The translations under genes were made by a program, and so were the position numbers. Shown here piece after piece: positions 15,273 to 24,656 of a DNA stretch of 64,000 nucleotides (its first letter is position 1; each line of letters opens with the position of its first letter). The DNA comes from Burkholderiaceae bacterium (lineage in GTDB: Bacteria; Pseudomonadota; Gammaproteobacteria; Burkholderiales; Burkholderiaceae_D). The stretch is from assembly GCA_030157545.1 (NCBI GenBank), contig JAOAUN010000035.1, positions 69,447 through 133,446 of the forward strand. Direction: 5' to 3'. The notes beneath the pieces are model-generated. The model made no database searches. It was not told where the DNA came from and saw only the letters and a list, made by a program, of their open reading frames with translations.

Positions 15273-16172
15273 ATGACACCATTGTCCGCATCGTCTGCCC
15301 TGGCACCGATTGGTCAACAGGGGCTGGCTCTCGGGTTTACCGGCACACTGGGCAATCTGGACGCCTATATTTCTGCCGTAAACCGCCTGCCCATGCTGAC
15401 GCAGGAAGAAGAAACCTCACTCGCACGCCGTCTGCGTGACGAGAACGATCTGGCTGCCGCACAAGGACTGATTTTGTCGCACCTGCGGCTGGTCGTGTCG
15501 ATCGCACGCGGATACTTGGGCTATGGTTTGCCGCACGCTGATCTGATTCAGGAAGGTAATGTCGGCTTGATGAAGGCAGTCAAGCGCTTCGATCCGGATC
15601 AGGGCGTGCGACTGGTGTCGTATGCGATGCACTGGATCAAGGCCGAGATGCACGAATACATCTTGCGCAACTGGCGCATGGTGAAGCTGGCCACGACCAA
15701 GGCACAGCGCAAGTTGTTCTTCAACCTGCGCAGCCACAAAACCGGACTTGATGCCATGACACCGGATCAGGTCGATGAGTTGGCAAAGACACTGAACGTG
15801 AAACGCGAAGAAGTCATCGAGATGGAAACGCGGATGACGGGGCGAGATATTGCGCTAGAGTCGTCTTCGGATGACGATGATGACAAGTTCTCGCCTATCG
15901 CTTACCTGTCTTCAGACAGCACGGAGCCAAGCAAGGTGCTGGCTGCCAGACAAGTTGACAGGCTGCAGTCCGAAGGCCTGAAGGCCGCGCTGGAAAGTCT
16001 GGATCCGCGCTCACGCCGCATTGTTGAATCACGCTGGCTGGCCAATGATGATGGTTCAGGTGCGACCTTGCATGAACTGGCGGCGGAGTATGGCGTGTCG
16101 GCGGAGCGTATTCGTCAGATTGAAGTTGTGGCCCTGAAAAAGATGAAAGGCGCGCTGGCGGAATACGCTTAG
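15273..16172 (+). CDS. rpoH: Heat-shock sigma factor RpoH (sigma-32)
   Basis: 299 residues with sigma regions 2 to 4 and the RpoH box QRKLFFNLR at 145-153, which separates sigma-32 from other group members. Region 4.2 ends EYGVSAERIRQIEVVALKKMK. It directs RNA polymerase to chaperone and protease genes. The start has an AAAGGAG site 7 bp upstream. Classical location after ftsEX. A perfect CIRCE element upstream suggests transcriptional control by HrcA, so the two heat-shock circuits may be stacked. Confidence 0.97.
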   Translation: MTPLSASSALAPIGQQGLALGFTGTLGNLDAYISAVNRLPMLTQEEETSLARRLRDENDLAAAQGLILSHLRLVVSIARGYLGYGLPHADLIQEGNVGLMKAVKRFDPDQGVRLVSYAMHWIKAEMHEYILRNWRMVKLATTKAQRKLFFNLRSHKTGLDAMTPDQVDELAKTLNVKREEVIEMETRMTGRDIALESSSDDDDDKFSPIAYLSSDSTEPSKVLAARQVDRLQSEGLKAALESLDPRSRRIVESRWLANDDGSGATLHELAAEYGVSAERIRQIEVVALKKMKGALAEYA

Positions 16173-16306
16173 TAATTTCCAGTTAAAAAACGTCTGCTTG
16201 CTACGCTCAAGGGCTGAGGATTGACGGCATGTTTCTGAACGACTGCAGAGAATCCATCTGGTAACAGCCCTGGAATCAGTCCAGGACCATCCCAGAATCA
16301 CTTCGA

Positions 16307-17179
16307 TCAGAACTTGCCGTTCCCGTTCTTCCAGTCAGAACGAGGAGGAATTGTTTCGATGGTGTCCCAATGCTCGGCAATTTTGCCATTCTCGACACGG
16401 AATAGGTCGTAGAAGGACGTGTGTTGGCCGGCAAAGCTACCTTCACTAACCACCAGCACGGAATTTCCCTCTCCTAGTACCTTGTGGATACGGTCATATT
16501 TCATGGTAATGCCTTGCTTGGCCAGCGCCTGCAGAGCGCTTCCCAGACCGGAAAGGCCATCTGCAATATTAGGGTTGTGCTGAATATAGTGATCTCCATC
16601 GAAATACTTGGTCAGCTTTTCCATTTGGCCATTCACCAGTATCTCATCCACGAAAGCACGGATCAGCGCCTTGTTTTCCTCTGTCTTCGTAATATCCTGA
16701 ACCGCCGTGGTGCCGTCTGTCATCGTGTGACCGCTGGGGTTAGCAGCGGCTGACTTCTCCTGCAAGTTGTCCCAATGCTCAACAATCTTGCCATCTTCAT
16801 AGCGGAAAATGTCAAAGCCAATCTTGGGGCCGAAGAAATTGTAGTCGGTATGGGTAAAGACATAATTGCCGTCCTGGAACACCCGTACTGTATTCACTTT
16901 GGCGCTGCCCTTGGGCAGTTGCTGCAAGACGGCCCCGAATCCAGCTAAACCGTCACCGACCGCCAGATTGTGTTGAATGTATTTATCAGGGTTGATATAG
17001 GACACGGGCTTGGTGTCACCCGTCTCGATGCTCTTCAATAGTTCAACTACTTGCTCTTTCTGGTGGGAAGCCATGGATTTTTCCTGTTTTGGTGAATTGG
17101 TGGCGGCGTTGGTCATTAGCGACACAGCTGCAAGCGCAGCCAAGGTGAATGGGATAAAACGGGACATTCGAGGAATCAT
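16307..17179 (-). CDS. Secreted protein with two SnoaL-like (NTF2-fold) domains
   Basis: 290 residues with a signal peptide (MSRFIPFTLAALAAVSL, cleavage near residue 28). Two homologous domains follow, about 45-150 and 168-280, each with the pattern YIQHN...DGLxGxGxxLQxL ... F.YDxFRxExGKIxEHWD. Such SnoaL-like polyketide-cyclase/NTF2 folds bind or isomerise small hydrophobic molecules, but the substrate is unknown. The start at 17179 is chosen for the GGAG 8 bp upstream; 17197 and 17167 are alternatives. It is divergent from an AraC regulator, a likely controller. Confidence 0.85.
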   Translation of the reverse strand: MIPRMSRFIPFTLAALAAVSLMTNAATNSPKQEKSMASHQKEQVVELLKSIETGDTKPVSYINPDKYIQHNLAVGDGLAGFGAVLQQLPKGSAKVNTVRVFQDGNYVFTHTDYNFFGPKIGFDIFRYEDGKIVEHWDNLQEKSAAANPSGHTMTDGTTAVQDITKTEENKALIRAFVDEILVNGQMEKLTKYFDGDHYIQHNPNIADGLSGLGSALQALAKQGITMKYDRIHKVLGEGNSVLVVSEGSFAGQHTSFYDLFRVENGKIAEHWDTIETIPPRSDWKNGNGKF

Positions 17180-17306
17180 TACAAGTCTCCAAGTCATTCG
17201 GCCGATAGCCTATAAGGTAAGAATTCATGGGCTATTTTAGAAGAACAAGATTTGGATGAACCGGTAAAATGGTGCCCAATAATGGTAAAAATTGGACATT
17301 ACTGTG

Positions 17307-18224
17307 ATGGCTACAAAAGGGAAAGAGTCGGATATCCAACGCTTGGGTTATCGCCCCCCGTCTTTCTACCCACTGGACCTCGAAGTATTTCCAGTGTCGG
17401 AATTGCGGCGGCGAGTAGCCAAGGACCCTCTGCGGCTGGCGCATCGTATCGATTTCCACATGCTGATCTGTGTCACCCGGGGGCAATGCACTCACACCAT
17501 TGACTTCACAGCGATCCCTTGCCGGCCCGGGTCCCTTTTGACCCTGCGCCCCGCCCAAGCCCAGCAATTTGATAGCTCCCTCGACTGGGACGGCTGGCTG
17601 GTCATTTTTCGCCCAGAGTTCCTGCTGCCCTTGCAGACGACGGTTGCGCAGGCCGACCTGCAGATGGTAGCCAGTCTGGAAGCCCTGTCTGAGCACATGG
17701 CGCTCGTTGAAGAGGAAACGCAGGCAGTCGCCGGTGGCATCGTGCAAATGCACAGGGATGCCCAACTCCAGGGGTCGTCAGCTTATTTACACGCCCTCTT
17801 GCGACACCAACTTTACGCACTACTTCTGCGATTGCATCTTGTGGGCGGACGACAAGGGAGCCAAGGAACGGCGGGCTCCTCGAACCTTCAGCGGTTCAAA
17901 CGCTTCAAGCTATTGCTGGAGAAGAACTTCGCCAGCCAACATCAAGTGTCCGGATACGGCAGCCTGCTGGGCTGCTCCGAGAAGAGCTTGAGCCGGGCCA
18001 CTCTCGAAGTGGCCGGAGTAACAGCTAAGGCCTACATCGCTTCCAGGATTAATCTGGAAGCCAAGCGGCTCTTGGCCCACACCGCCCTGCCGATTGCCCT
18101 CATCGCTGATCGGGTGGGCTTTGATGAGCCGACTAATTTTGTGAAATTCTTCAAACGTGAGGCGGGATGCTCGCCTGGAGAATTTCGACGTAAGCACAAC
18201 AAGGACTCTGACGGCCGGCAGTAA
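17307..18224 (+). CDS. AraC-family transcriptional regulator
   Basis: 305 residues. Residues 30-150 look like a cupin-type AraC sensing domain (RIDFHMLICVTRGQCTH). The C-terminal 100 residues form the double helix-turn-helix, with second HTH ALPIALIADRVGFDEPTNF and the closing FKREAGCSPGEFRR. The ATG at 17307 lacks a good ribosome binding site; an upstream in-frame TTG at 17292 is less likely. It is divergent, with a 127-bp gap, from the SnoaL-like secreted protein; the gap holds two GGTAAAA-containing near-repeats (17264-17291) that could be its sites. Confidence 0.9.
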   Translation: MATKGKESDIQRLGYRPPSFYPLDLEVFPVSELRRRVAKDPLRLAHRIDFHMLICVTRGQCTHTIDFTAIPCRPGSLLTLRPAQAQQFDSSLDWDGWLVIFRPEFLLPLQTTVAQADLQMVASLEALSEHMALVEEETQAVAGGIVQMHRDAQLQGSSAYLHALLRHQLYALLLRLHLVGGRQGSQGTAGSSNLQRFKRFKLLLEKNFASQHQVSGYGSLLGCSEKSLSRATLEVAGVTAKAYIASRINLEAKRLLAHTALPIALIADRVGFDEPTNFVKFFKREAGCSPGEFRRKHNKDSDGRQ

Positions 18225-18499
18225 GAGCATCAGCAAGGTGTATCAATTTTTGAGTGCCGGCCTGTGTCAATTGACATGTGTCGGTGGCACGTGCTTGCTT
18301 ACGACGGTAGTACCACGTTGAATTCGGCTTCTTGCTTCACAGGTGCCTTACAGCTTTGTGAATGAAGTTGATACTGTGATGTTCAAAAAGTACTCCGTGA
18401 GGTTCCGCGTGATACCCGCTGGGTAGCCGCTGTGATGCTGAGTGAACCGCCAAGAAGCTTAGATGTCGTTACTGATCAACGACTTGGATGAGTTGTGCG

Positions 18500-18575
18500 T
18501 GGTGCCGACTGCAGGACTCGAACCCGCCACCCCATGATTACAAATCATGTGCTCTACCTGATGAGCTAAGTCGGC
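18500..18575 (-). tRNA. tRNA-Thr (anticodon UGU)
   Basis: Full cloverleaf on the minus strand: acceptor GCCGACT / AGTCGGC, D-arm AGCTCATCAGGTAGAGC, anticodon stem CATGA / TCATG around loop TTTGTAA (anticodon TGT, reads ACA), T-arm GGCGGGTTCGAGTCCTGC, and an encoded CCA at 18502-18500. Confidence 0.96.
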
Positions 18576-18598
18576 ATTTTGAAGAAGCAGATTATACG

Positions 18599-19111
18599 TT
18601 ATTTGATGCGAGTAAGCCGAGGTGGCCCGCCCTTCTTTGGTGGCTCTGGATCTTCGTCAGCGCTGTCAGCTTTAGCCGAAGTTGTATCGCCAGTTGGTAC
18701 AGCTGACAGGCCGGGCACAAGCTCGGGACGCTGGCTGCTGGCATCAACTGCCTTGATGGCAGCTTTCTTTTTGCCCTTCGGTTCTTTCGCTTCTTCATTA
18801 CGAATTACGTCAAACGCCATGCCCTGCCCGTTTTCACGGGCATAGATCGCGCTGACATTTTCCACTGGCACGACTATTTCGCGCGAAATGCCGCCAAAGC
18901 GCGCCTTGAAGTGAATGTAGTCATTGTCTATCTTCAAATGACCGGTCGCATCGAAACTGATGTTGAGTACGATCTCGCCGTTTTTGACGAACTCCATCGG
19001 CACACGGGTACTGTCATCAACCATGACTGCTATGTAGGGCGTATAGCCATTGTCAGTGCACCATTCGTAGAGGGCGCGCAGCAAGTAAGGTTTTGTTGAG
19101 GTTTCAGACAT
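18599..19111 (-). CDS. sspB: ClpXP adaptor SspB
   Basis: 170 residues. The first 110 form the SspB substrate-binding fold (KPYLLRALYEWCTDNGYTPY; FGGISREIVVPVENVSAIYA, the latter shortened). A long disordered Pro/Ala/Lys-rich linker leads to a C-terminal ClpX-binding motif PPRLTRIK, analogous to the XB peptide of E. coli. It delivers ssrA-tagged proteins to ClpXP. Downstream of sspA with a 79-bp gap, as in many proteobacteria. Confidence 0.95.
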   Translation of the reverse strand: MSETSTKPYLLRALYEWCTDNGYTPYIAVMVDDSTRVPMEFVKNGEIVLNISFDATGHLKIDNDYIHFKARFGGISREIVVPVENVSAIYARENGQGMAFDVIRNEEAKEPKGKKKAAIKAVDASSQRPELVPGLSAVPTGDTTSAKADSADEDPEPPKKGGPPRLTRIK

Positions 19112-19190
19112 GAACGGAACAATGAGTCGTACTTGATTAGGTTATGTGCGCAGCGCTTTACCGCTAAGTGGCAAAGCGCTGCATCAACGA

Positions 19191-19802
19191 TCAGCGACGC
19201 ATGACTTTTTCAGACGGGGTCAGCGCTTCGATATAGGCCGGACGCGAAAAGATGCGCTCGGCGTATTTCATCAGTGGAGCAGCTGTCTTGGAAAGTTCCA
19301 CGCCGTAGTGATCCAGACGCCAGAGCAAGGGTGCAATCGCGACGTCGAGCATTGAAAACTCTTCGCCGAGCATGTATTTGTTTTTCAGGAACAGTGGTGC
19401 CAGCATGGTCAGGCGATCACGGATTTCCGAGCGCGCTTTCTCATGGATTTTTTCGGCGGAGCGCGATTTCTCGTTTTCCAGCGTATGCACGTGAACAAAC
19501 AATTCTTTTTCAAAATTGAACAGCATCAGACGGGCGCGGGCGCGCATCAGCGGATCGGCCGGCATCAGTTGCGGATGCGGAAAGCGTTCATCGATGTATT
19601 CATTGATGATGTTTGATTCGTAGAGCACCAGATCGCGCTCAACCAGAATAGGCACCTGGCCGTACGGGTTCATGGTCGAGATGTCTTCCGGCTTGTTGAA
19701 CAGGTCCACATCGCGAATTTCAAAGTCCATACCTTTTTCAAACAGGACAAGACGGCAGCGTTGGGAAAAGGGGCAGGTTGTGCCGGAGTAGAGGACCATC
19801 AT
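19191..19802 (-). CDS. sspA: Stringent starvation protein A (GST fold)
   Basis: 203 residues with an N-terminal thioredoxin-like domain (LYSGTTCPFSQRCRLVLFEK, shortened) and a C-terminal helical GST domain. SspA binds RNA polymerase and alters transcription under acid or starvation stress in E. coli; it lacks GST activity there. Located upstream of sspB and downstream of petC, with a 147-bp gap that contains a hairpin. Confidence 0.94.
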   Translation of the reverse strand: MMVLYSGTTCPFSQRCRLVLFEKGMDFEIRDVDLFNKPEDISTMNPYGQVPILVERDLVLYESNIINEYIDERFPHPQLMPADPLMRARARLMLFNFEKELFVHVHTLENEKSRSAEKIHEKARSEIRDRLTMLAPLFLKNKYMLGEEFSMLDVAIAPLLWRLDHYGVELSKTAAPLMKYAERIFSRPAYIEALTPSEKVMRR

Positions 19803-19828
19803 TTTATGCAGTTCCTTGGAAACAAAGC

Positions 19829-19851
19829 GGGTGAGCTGAAATCGCTCACCC
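19829..19851 (-). terminator. Possible terminator after petABC
   Basis: Perfect 8-bp stem GGGTGAGC / GCTCACCC with a 7-nt loop, followed on the minus strand by GCTTTGTTT, a weak U-tract. It lies between petC and sspA and could end or attenuate petABC transcription. Confidence 0.4.
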
Positions 19852-19949
19852 TTAGTACGAATAGCTGACTTTTACTCCGGAGTGCTTACGGTGTTTAACT
19901 CATTTACTAAACGACCAGCAAAACACTCCGGCAAAAAACAGGACCTGGC

Positions 19950-20714
19950 TTATTTGACTTCCTTCCAGTAGGACTCATTCAGGCGCCAGGCCAGCAAGAC
20001 CAGCAGAGACATGAACAACAGCACCCAAACGCCAAGCTGCTGGCGCTTGTTCTTAATTGGTTCGCTCATCCAGCCCATGAATGCAACCAGGTCGGCAACT
20101 GCCGTGTCATATTCCTGCGCATTCATCTTGCCGGCTTTGACTTGCTTGAAACCTTCAAATTTGTGAATGGTTTTAGTCGGGTCATGCGGATCTTTTTCTT
20201 CCACAAAGTTTGCTTCGCGAATACCTTGTAACTCCCACAGTACATGCGGCATGCCGACATTCGGGTACACCAGGTTGTTCCAGCCAGTCGGACGCGATGC
20301 GTCCTTGTAGTAGGTACGCAGATAGGTATAAACCCAGTCAGCGCCCGGACCCTGGTCGGAAGACTTGGCACGAACGATGACGGACAAATCAGGTGGCGAC
20401 GCACCGAACCATTGTTTTGCATCCGCTGCGCTCAGGTTGGTCTTCATCAGATCTCCAACTTTGTCCGACGTGAAGAGCAAATTATCGCGGATCTGCTCTT
20501 CAGATAAACCGATATCGCGCAAACGGTTGTAGCGCATCAATGAGGCAGAGTGACAGTTCAGGCAATAGTTGACGAACAAACGTGCGCCATTTTGCAAGGC
20601 TGACAAATCATGGCTGCGGTCCGGTGCGTGATCGAGCGGATGGCCGCCTTCGTTGGCGATTGCCAACGCCGGCAGCAAAGCAATCACCGCGAGCATTTTT
20701 TTCAACAGTTTCAT
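19950..20714 (-). CDS. petC: Cytochrome c1 of the bc1 complex
   Basis: 254 residues with a signal peptide (cleavage near ALA-NE, residue 20). The haem-binding motif CLNCH is at 51-55, the axial Met is likely in the later region around residue 185, and one C-terminal membrane anchor runs about 228-245. It accepts electrons from the Rieske centre and passes them to soluble cytochromes. Third gene of petA-petB-petC, 19 bp after petB. Confidence 0.96.
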   Translation of the reverse strand: MKLLKKMLAVIALLPALAIANEGGHPLDHAPDRSHDLSALQNGARLFVNYCLNCHSASLMRYNRLRDIGLSEEQIRDNLLFTSDKVGDLMKTNLSAADAKQWFGASPPDLSVIVRAKSSDQGPGADWVYTYLRTYYKDASRPTGWNNLVYPNVGMPHVLWELQGIREANFVEEKDPHDPTKTIHKFEGFKQVKAGKMNAQEYDTAVADLVAFMGWMSEPIKNKRQQLGVWVLLFMSLLVLLAWRLNESYWKEVK

Positions 20715-20733
20715 TCTCGTTATCCTTTGCGGC

Positions 20734-22137
20734 TTAGTGCGGATGGAAGGTCACGCGATCCGGCACTTTTTTAAATGTGCCCATCGTGCTCCACCATGGC
20801 ATCAACAAAAAGAAACCAAAGTAGATGAAGGTACAGATTTGCGCGACGAGTGTGCGCATGTCTGTAGGCGGCAAGATACCGAGGTAACCAAGGATCACGA
20901 AGGCAATGCCAAATACGACGTAGAGTGACTTGTGCCAATCAGGGCGATAGCGAATCGACTTGACTGGCGAATGATCGAGCCAAGGCAGGCCAGCAAGTAT
21001 CAGCACCGATACGCCCATGAGCACAACACCCCAGAATTTCGCATCGAATATCAGCATGCCGATGATGGCGACAACTGCAACACCGATGACGGCATTTTTT
21101 ACCATGCGTGACAGCGAAGAGCGCAGTACGATCAATGCGGCGTAGGCAACCACACCCAGAATCAGCGCCATCATGAACTGCGAGGTCGTCGCCCTCAGGA
21201 TCGAGTAAAACGGCGTGAAGTACCAGACCGGCGCGATGTGCGGTGGCGTCTTCAGTGAATCGGCAGGGATGAAGTTGTTATATTCGAGGAAGTAGCCGCC
21301 CATTTCAGGCGCGAAAAATACCACTGCGCTAAAGATGGTCAGGAATACCGTTACGCCGAAAATATCCTTGGTGGTGTAGTACGGATGCGATGGAATCGTA
21401 TCGACGCCATTGCCGTCAGGGCCAATGTTGTCTTTGACTTCAATGCCGTCAGGGTTGTTCGAGCCCACTTCGTGCAGCGCGATCAGATGCGCAACAACCA
21501 GACCCAGCAACACCAGCGGAATGGCGATGACGTGGAAAGCGAAGAAGCGGTTCAGTGTCGCGTCGGACACCACGTAGTCACCACGAATCCACAGCGACAG
21601 GTCTGGACCGATGAACGGAATAGCACCGAACAAGTTAACGATCACCTGTGCGCCCCAATACGACATCTGGCCCCACGGCAGCAGGTAGCCCATGAAGGCT
21701 TCGCCCATCAGGCACAGGAAGATCGCGACGCCAAACAGCCAGATCAATTCACGCGGCTTGCGGTATGAACCGTACAACAGCGCACGGGTCATATGCAGAT
21801 AGACGACGATGAAAAATGCCGATGCACCGGTTGAGTGCATGTAACGTATCAACCAGCCCCATGGCACTTCGCGCATGATGTATTCAACTGAAGCGAAAGC
21901 CAGATTGGCGTCCGGCTTGTAGTTCATTACAAGGAAAATGCCGGTAACAATCTGGATGACCAACACCAATGCGGCGAGCGAGCCGAATATATAAAAGAAG
22001 TTGAAGTTCTTTGGTGCATGGTATTTGCCCCATTGATCGTTCCACAGTTTGGACAGAGGGAAACGGTCATCAACCCAGCCCAATGCTTTTTGCGCCAGTG
22101 GCGCATCCGCAGGGAGTTTTTTCTCGACAAATGCCAT
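20734..22137 (-). CDS. petB: Cytochrome b of the bc1 complex
   Basis: 467 residues, the full-length form fused as in mitochondria. Eight or so membrane segments are visible, with haem ligand histidines in two helices (near 97-111 and 198-212) and the Qo-site PPW-like region around MPWWST at the C-end plus a conserved PE segment (FAPEMGGYFLEYNNF). The ATG at 22137 has AGGTGAGG upstream within the petA end. It lies 2 bp after petA, so the genes are coupled. Confidence 0.95.
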   Translation of the reverse strand: MAFVEKKLPADAPLAQKALGWVDDRFPLSKLWNDQWGKYHAPKNFNFFYIFGSLAALVLVIQIVTGIFLVMNYKPDANLAFASVEYIMREVPWGWLIRYMHSTGASAFFIVVYLHMTRALLYGSYRKPRELIWLFGVAIFLCLMGEAFMGYLLPWGQMSYWGAQVIVNLFGAIPFIGPDLSLWIRGDYVVSDATLNRFFAFHVIAIPLVLLGLVVAHLIALHEVGSNNPDGIEVKDNIGPDGNGVDTIPSHPYYTTKDIFGVTVFLTIFSAVVFFAPEMGGYFLEYNNFIPADSLKTPPHIAPVWYFTPFYSILRATTSQFMMALILGVVAYAALIVLRSSLSRMVKNAVIGVAVVAIIGMLIFDAKFWGVVLMGVSVLILAGLPWLDHSPVKSIRYRPDWHKSLYVVFGIAFVILGYLGILPPTDMRTLVAQICTFIYFGFFLLMPWWSTMGTFKKVPDRVTFHPH

Positions 22138-22139
22138 GA

Positions 22140-22748
22140 TCAAGCCTCACCTTTCTGGTCTTTGCCAATTACGATACGGGTATCGCTGACGTACATATGA
22201 CGCGGCACCTCAAGGTTGTCTGGCGCAGGCTTGTTCTTGAACACGCGACCCGCCAGATCAAAGGTGGAACCATGGCACGGGCAGAGGAATCCACCGGCCC
22301 AGTCATTCGGCAACGAAGGTTGCGGACCCGACTGGAACTTGGTGCTTGGCGAGCAACCCAGATGGGTGCAGATACCAACGGCAACCAGAATTTCAGGCTT
22401 GATCGAGCGTTCTTCATTGCGCGCGTATTCAGGCGTCAACTCGTCTGGTTTACGCTCGGATTTCGGATCAGCCAGCTCCGCATCTATTTTTTTCAGCCCG
22501 GCCACCATCTCTGGCGTGCGCTTGACAATCCAGACTGGCTTACCGCGCCATTCTACTGTTTTCATCTCGCCCGGCTTCAGGTCGGCAATATCGACTTCAA
22601 CCGGCGCACCGGCCGCTTTGGCCCGCTCCGAAGGCTCAAAAGTTGATACAAACGCACCTGCCGCAGCCAAACCGGCCACGCCACCTGCAGCGCATGTTGC
22701 AACCAGTAAGCCACGACGGCCCGGGTCAACCTGCTTCTCGTCACTCAT
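22140..22748 (-). CDS. petA: Rieske iron-sulfur subunit of the bc1 complex
   Basis: 202 residues. A twin-arginine signal-anchor (GRRGLLVATCAAGG) precedes a single membrane helix. The two cluster motifs are CTHLGC near 134 and CPCHGS near 160, giving the Cys2His2 ligands and the disulfide. Start at 22748 (MSDEKQ) with GGGG 6-9 bp upstream. First gene of petABC. Export by Tat links it functionally to the tatABC genes in this same window. Confidence 0.96.
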   Translation of the reverse strand: MSDEKQVDPGRRGLLVATCAAGGVAGLAAAGAFVSTFEPSERAKAAGAPVEVDIADLKPGEMKTVEWRGKPVWIVKRTPEMVAGLKKIDAELADPKSERKPDELTPEYARNEERSIKPEILVAVGICTHLGCSPSTKFQSGPQPSLPNDWAGGFLCPCHGSTFDLAGRVFKNKPAPDNLEVPRHMYVSDTRIVIGKDQKGEA

Positions 22749-22803
22749 AACAACCCCAATCAATGAAATTGCAAAACTTATACGGAACTTCCAGCAACCT
22801 TAC

Positions 22804-22832
22804 ATTATAGCGGAGGCAGTAACGCTTTTAAA
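22804..22832 (-). promoter_or_regulatory. Candidate promoter of petABC
   Basis: On the minus strand TATAAT (22809-22804) is preceded after 17 bp by TTTAAA (22832-22827, four of six consensus). The petA start lies 56 bp downstream. Confidence 0.55.
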
Positions 22833-22953
22833 GAAGTCAGCTTGGCAAAACACGTATAAGACCGCCATACATGCAATGATAAAGGGCGAAAAATGAACAA
22901 TTAGGCAATCAATTTCCGATGCCAGTAATAATTTGGCTTTTTTGATAATTGAA

Positions 22954-23652
22954 TTAATTGGTTTTAAGCGGCTCAATATGTAGCAATCCGCGACGCTGCG
23001 CCTCGAATACAGCCTCGCCGCGCGAATGGACGGAGAGCTTGCCGTATATATTTTTCACGTGCGTTTGTACGGTGCCGACTGAGACGCCGAGCGCAAGAGC
23101 GACTTTGGCATAACTGTCACCACGCGCGATCAATTCAAGAATGGCATTTTCCCTGCGAGTCAGCGTTTGGCTTATTTCGGCATCGTCCGGATTATTAATG
23201 CGGGCGCCAGATTTGCGCATGCGAGCGAGTACCTTACGCGCTATCACGGGGCTGATAGGCGAACCACCAGCACGTAAATCCAGCAAGGCGCGCACGATGT
23301 CCATATGGCCGGCTTCTTTTAATACATAGCCGGCTGCGCCGGCTTCAATACAGGCCAGCACCTGCTCTTCGTCGCTGGACATCGTGATGACCATAATGTC
23401 TGCATCAGGCAATAGGCGTCGACAAGCATAAATTATTGCGAGGCCTGAGCCGTCAGGCAGACCAAGGTCGGTCAATAATAAATCAATCGTTCCCGACTTC
23501 AACCATTCGAGCGCCTGCACCACAGAGCCAAACGCAGCACACAGCGTCAGTGATGGTTCGAGTTCGATAGCATTGCATAAGAGACGGCGCGTAACGGCAT
23601 CATCTTCCACCACCATGACACGGGTGTGGTTGACTGGCAGGTTTTGCAGCAT
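22954..23652 (-). CDS. Orphan NarL/FixJ-type response regulator
   Basis: 232 residues. The receiver domain (residues 13-130) keeps the acidic pair in VVEDD, the phospho-acceptor Asp in LLLTDLGLPDGSG and the conserved Lys in GYVLKEAG. The C-terminal LuxR-type HTH runs LTRRENAILELIARGDSYAK (shortened) and VGTVQTHVKNIYGKL. The start at 23652 (MLQNLPVNHTRV) is chosen because the domain begins soon after; the longer in-frame reading to 23835 is not conserved-looking. No sensor kinase lies in the window, so its signal is unknown. Confidence 0.9.
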   Translation of the reverse strand: MLQNLPVNHTRVMVVEDDAVTRRLLCNAIELEPSLTLCAAFGSVVQALEWLKSGTIDLLLTDLGLPDGSGLAIIYACRRLLPDADIMVITMSSDEEQVLACIEAGAAGYVLKEAGHMDIVRALLDLRAGGSPISPVIARKVLARMRKSGARINNPDDAEISQTLTRRENAILELIARGDSYAKVALALGVSVGTVQTHVKNIYGKLSVHSRGEAVFEAQRRGLLHIEPLKTN

Positions 23653-23878
23653 GATGAGAATTCCAAAGTTAACTTCTGAATACGAATGCAGTCGGTGTGC
23701 AGACAATCGACTTGGTTCCAAATTCAGGCCATTTGAATGGCATTTGTTAATTGAATTCTCGCAGCTTAATCTGTGCGCAAAGAATGAATCCGGCAATAGA
23801 CTGCGCGACTTCAAATACATTCGTAGTCCTCGCACACAGCCCGAGTATTAATCGCACTAATGTCTAAGCCGGATTTAT

Positions 23879-24643
23879 TTAAACAGGATTCGGCACATCG
23901 ATGAATTGATGACGCAAACCGAACTGCTGCGCCAAATGTTCACCAACAGCCTGCACGCCATAGCGTTCTGTCGCGTGATGACCGCAAGCGAGATAAGCAA
24001 CGCCAGACTCGCGCGCCAGATGAACGGTCTGCTCGGAAATTTCGCCGCTCAGATAGGTGCGGGCGCCGGCCTCTATTGCATCCGCAAGTGACTGCTGCGC
24101 GGCACCCGTACACCACGCGACAGGGCCAATGACTTGCGCGGGATCACCGATCAATAGCGGCGCACGACCCAGTACTTGCTCCACCAATTGAGCCAGATCA
24201 CCAATGCAGGTAAGTGTTGGCGAGGCACTGCCAAGCCAGCCGAGATCTTGCTCGCCGAAACGGCTGCTTACTGACAAACCCAGTCGAGCTGCAAGTTGCG
24301 CGTTATTGCCCATTACAGGATGTGCATCAAGCGGCAAGTGATAGGCGTACAAATTAATATCATTCGACAGCAAAAGTTTGAGCCGGCGCTGTCGCGGACC
24401 GATCACGCGCGGATCTTCACCTCGCCAGAAAAAACCATGGTGCACGAGTACCGCATCTGCACCCGCAGCTTGCGCGGCCTCAAGCAGTGCAAGGCTGGCT
24501 GTCACGCCGGTCACGAGATGGCTGATTTGCTGCCTCCCTTCGACCTGCAAGCCGTTTGGGCAATAATCACGAAAGCGGTTAATATCGAGCGTAGCGGCTA
24601 GATATTTCGCCAACGTCTCTCTTTCTACTGATCTGTCATTCAT
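23879..24643 (-). CDS. Nif3-like dinuclear metal centre hexameric protein
   Basis: 254 residues with the family's metal-binding histidines: VLVHHGFFW near residue 66 and the C-terminal GHHATERYG near 222. The NIF3/YbgI family forms hexameric rings; proposed roles include GTP cyclohydrolase-like activity, but the true function is open. The start at 24643 ([15 protein letters not shown]) leaves only 13 bp to the divergent protease gene. Confidence 0.92.
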   Translation of the reverse strand: MNDRSVERETLAKYLAATLDINRFRDYCPNGLQVEGRQQISHLVTGVTASLALLEAAQAAGADAVLVHHGFFWRGEDPRVIGPRQRRLKLLLSNDINLYAYHLPLDAHPVMGNNAQLAARLGLSVSSRFGEQDLGWLGSASPTLTCIGDLAQLVEQVLGRAPLLIGDPAQVIGPVAWCTGAAQQSLADAIEAGARTYLSGEISEQTVHLARESGVAYLACGHHATERYGVQAVGEHLAQQFGLRHQFIDVPNPV

Positions 24644-24656
24644 ATTCACTCTCGCT

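Noticed and set aside
17264..17295. GGTAAAA near-repeats as AraC binding sites
   Set aside because: Too short and irregular to call as operators; mentioned only as context.
18225..18499. Gap between the AraC gene and tRNA-Thr as a possible integration remnant
   Set aside because: No direct repeat of the tRNA end, no integrase fragment and no coding signal were seen.
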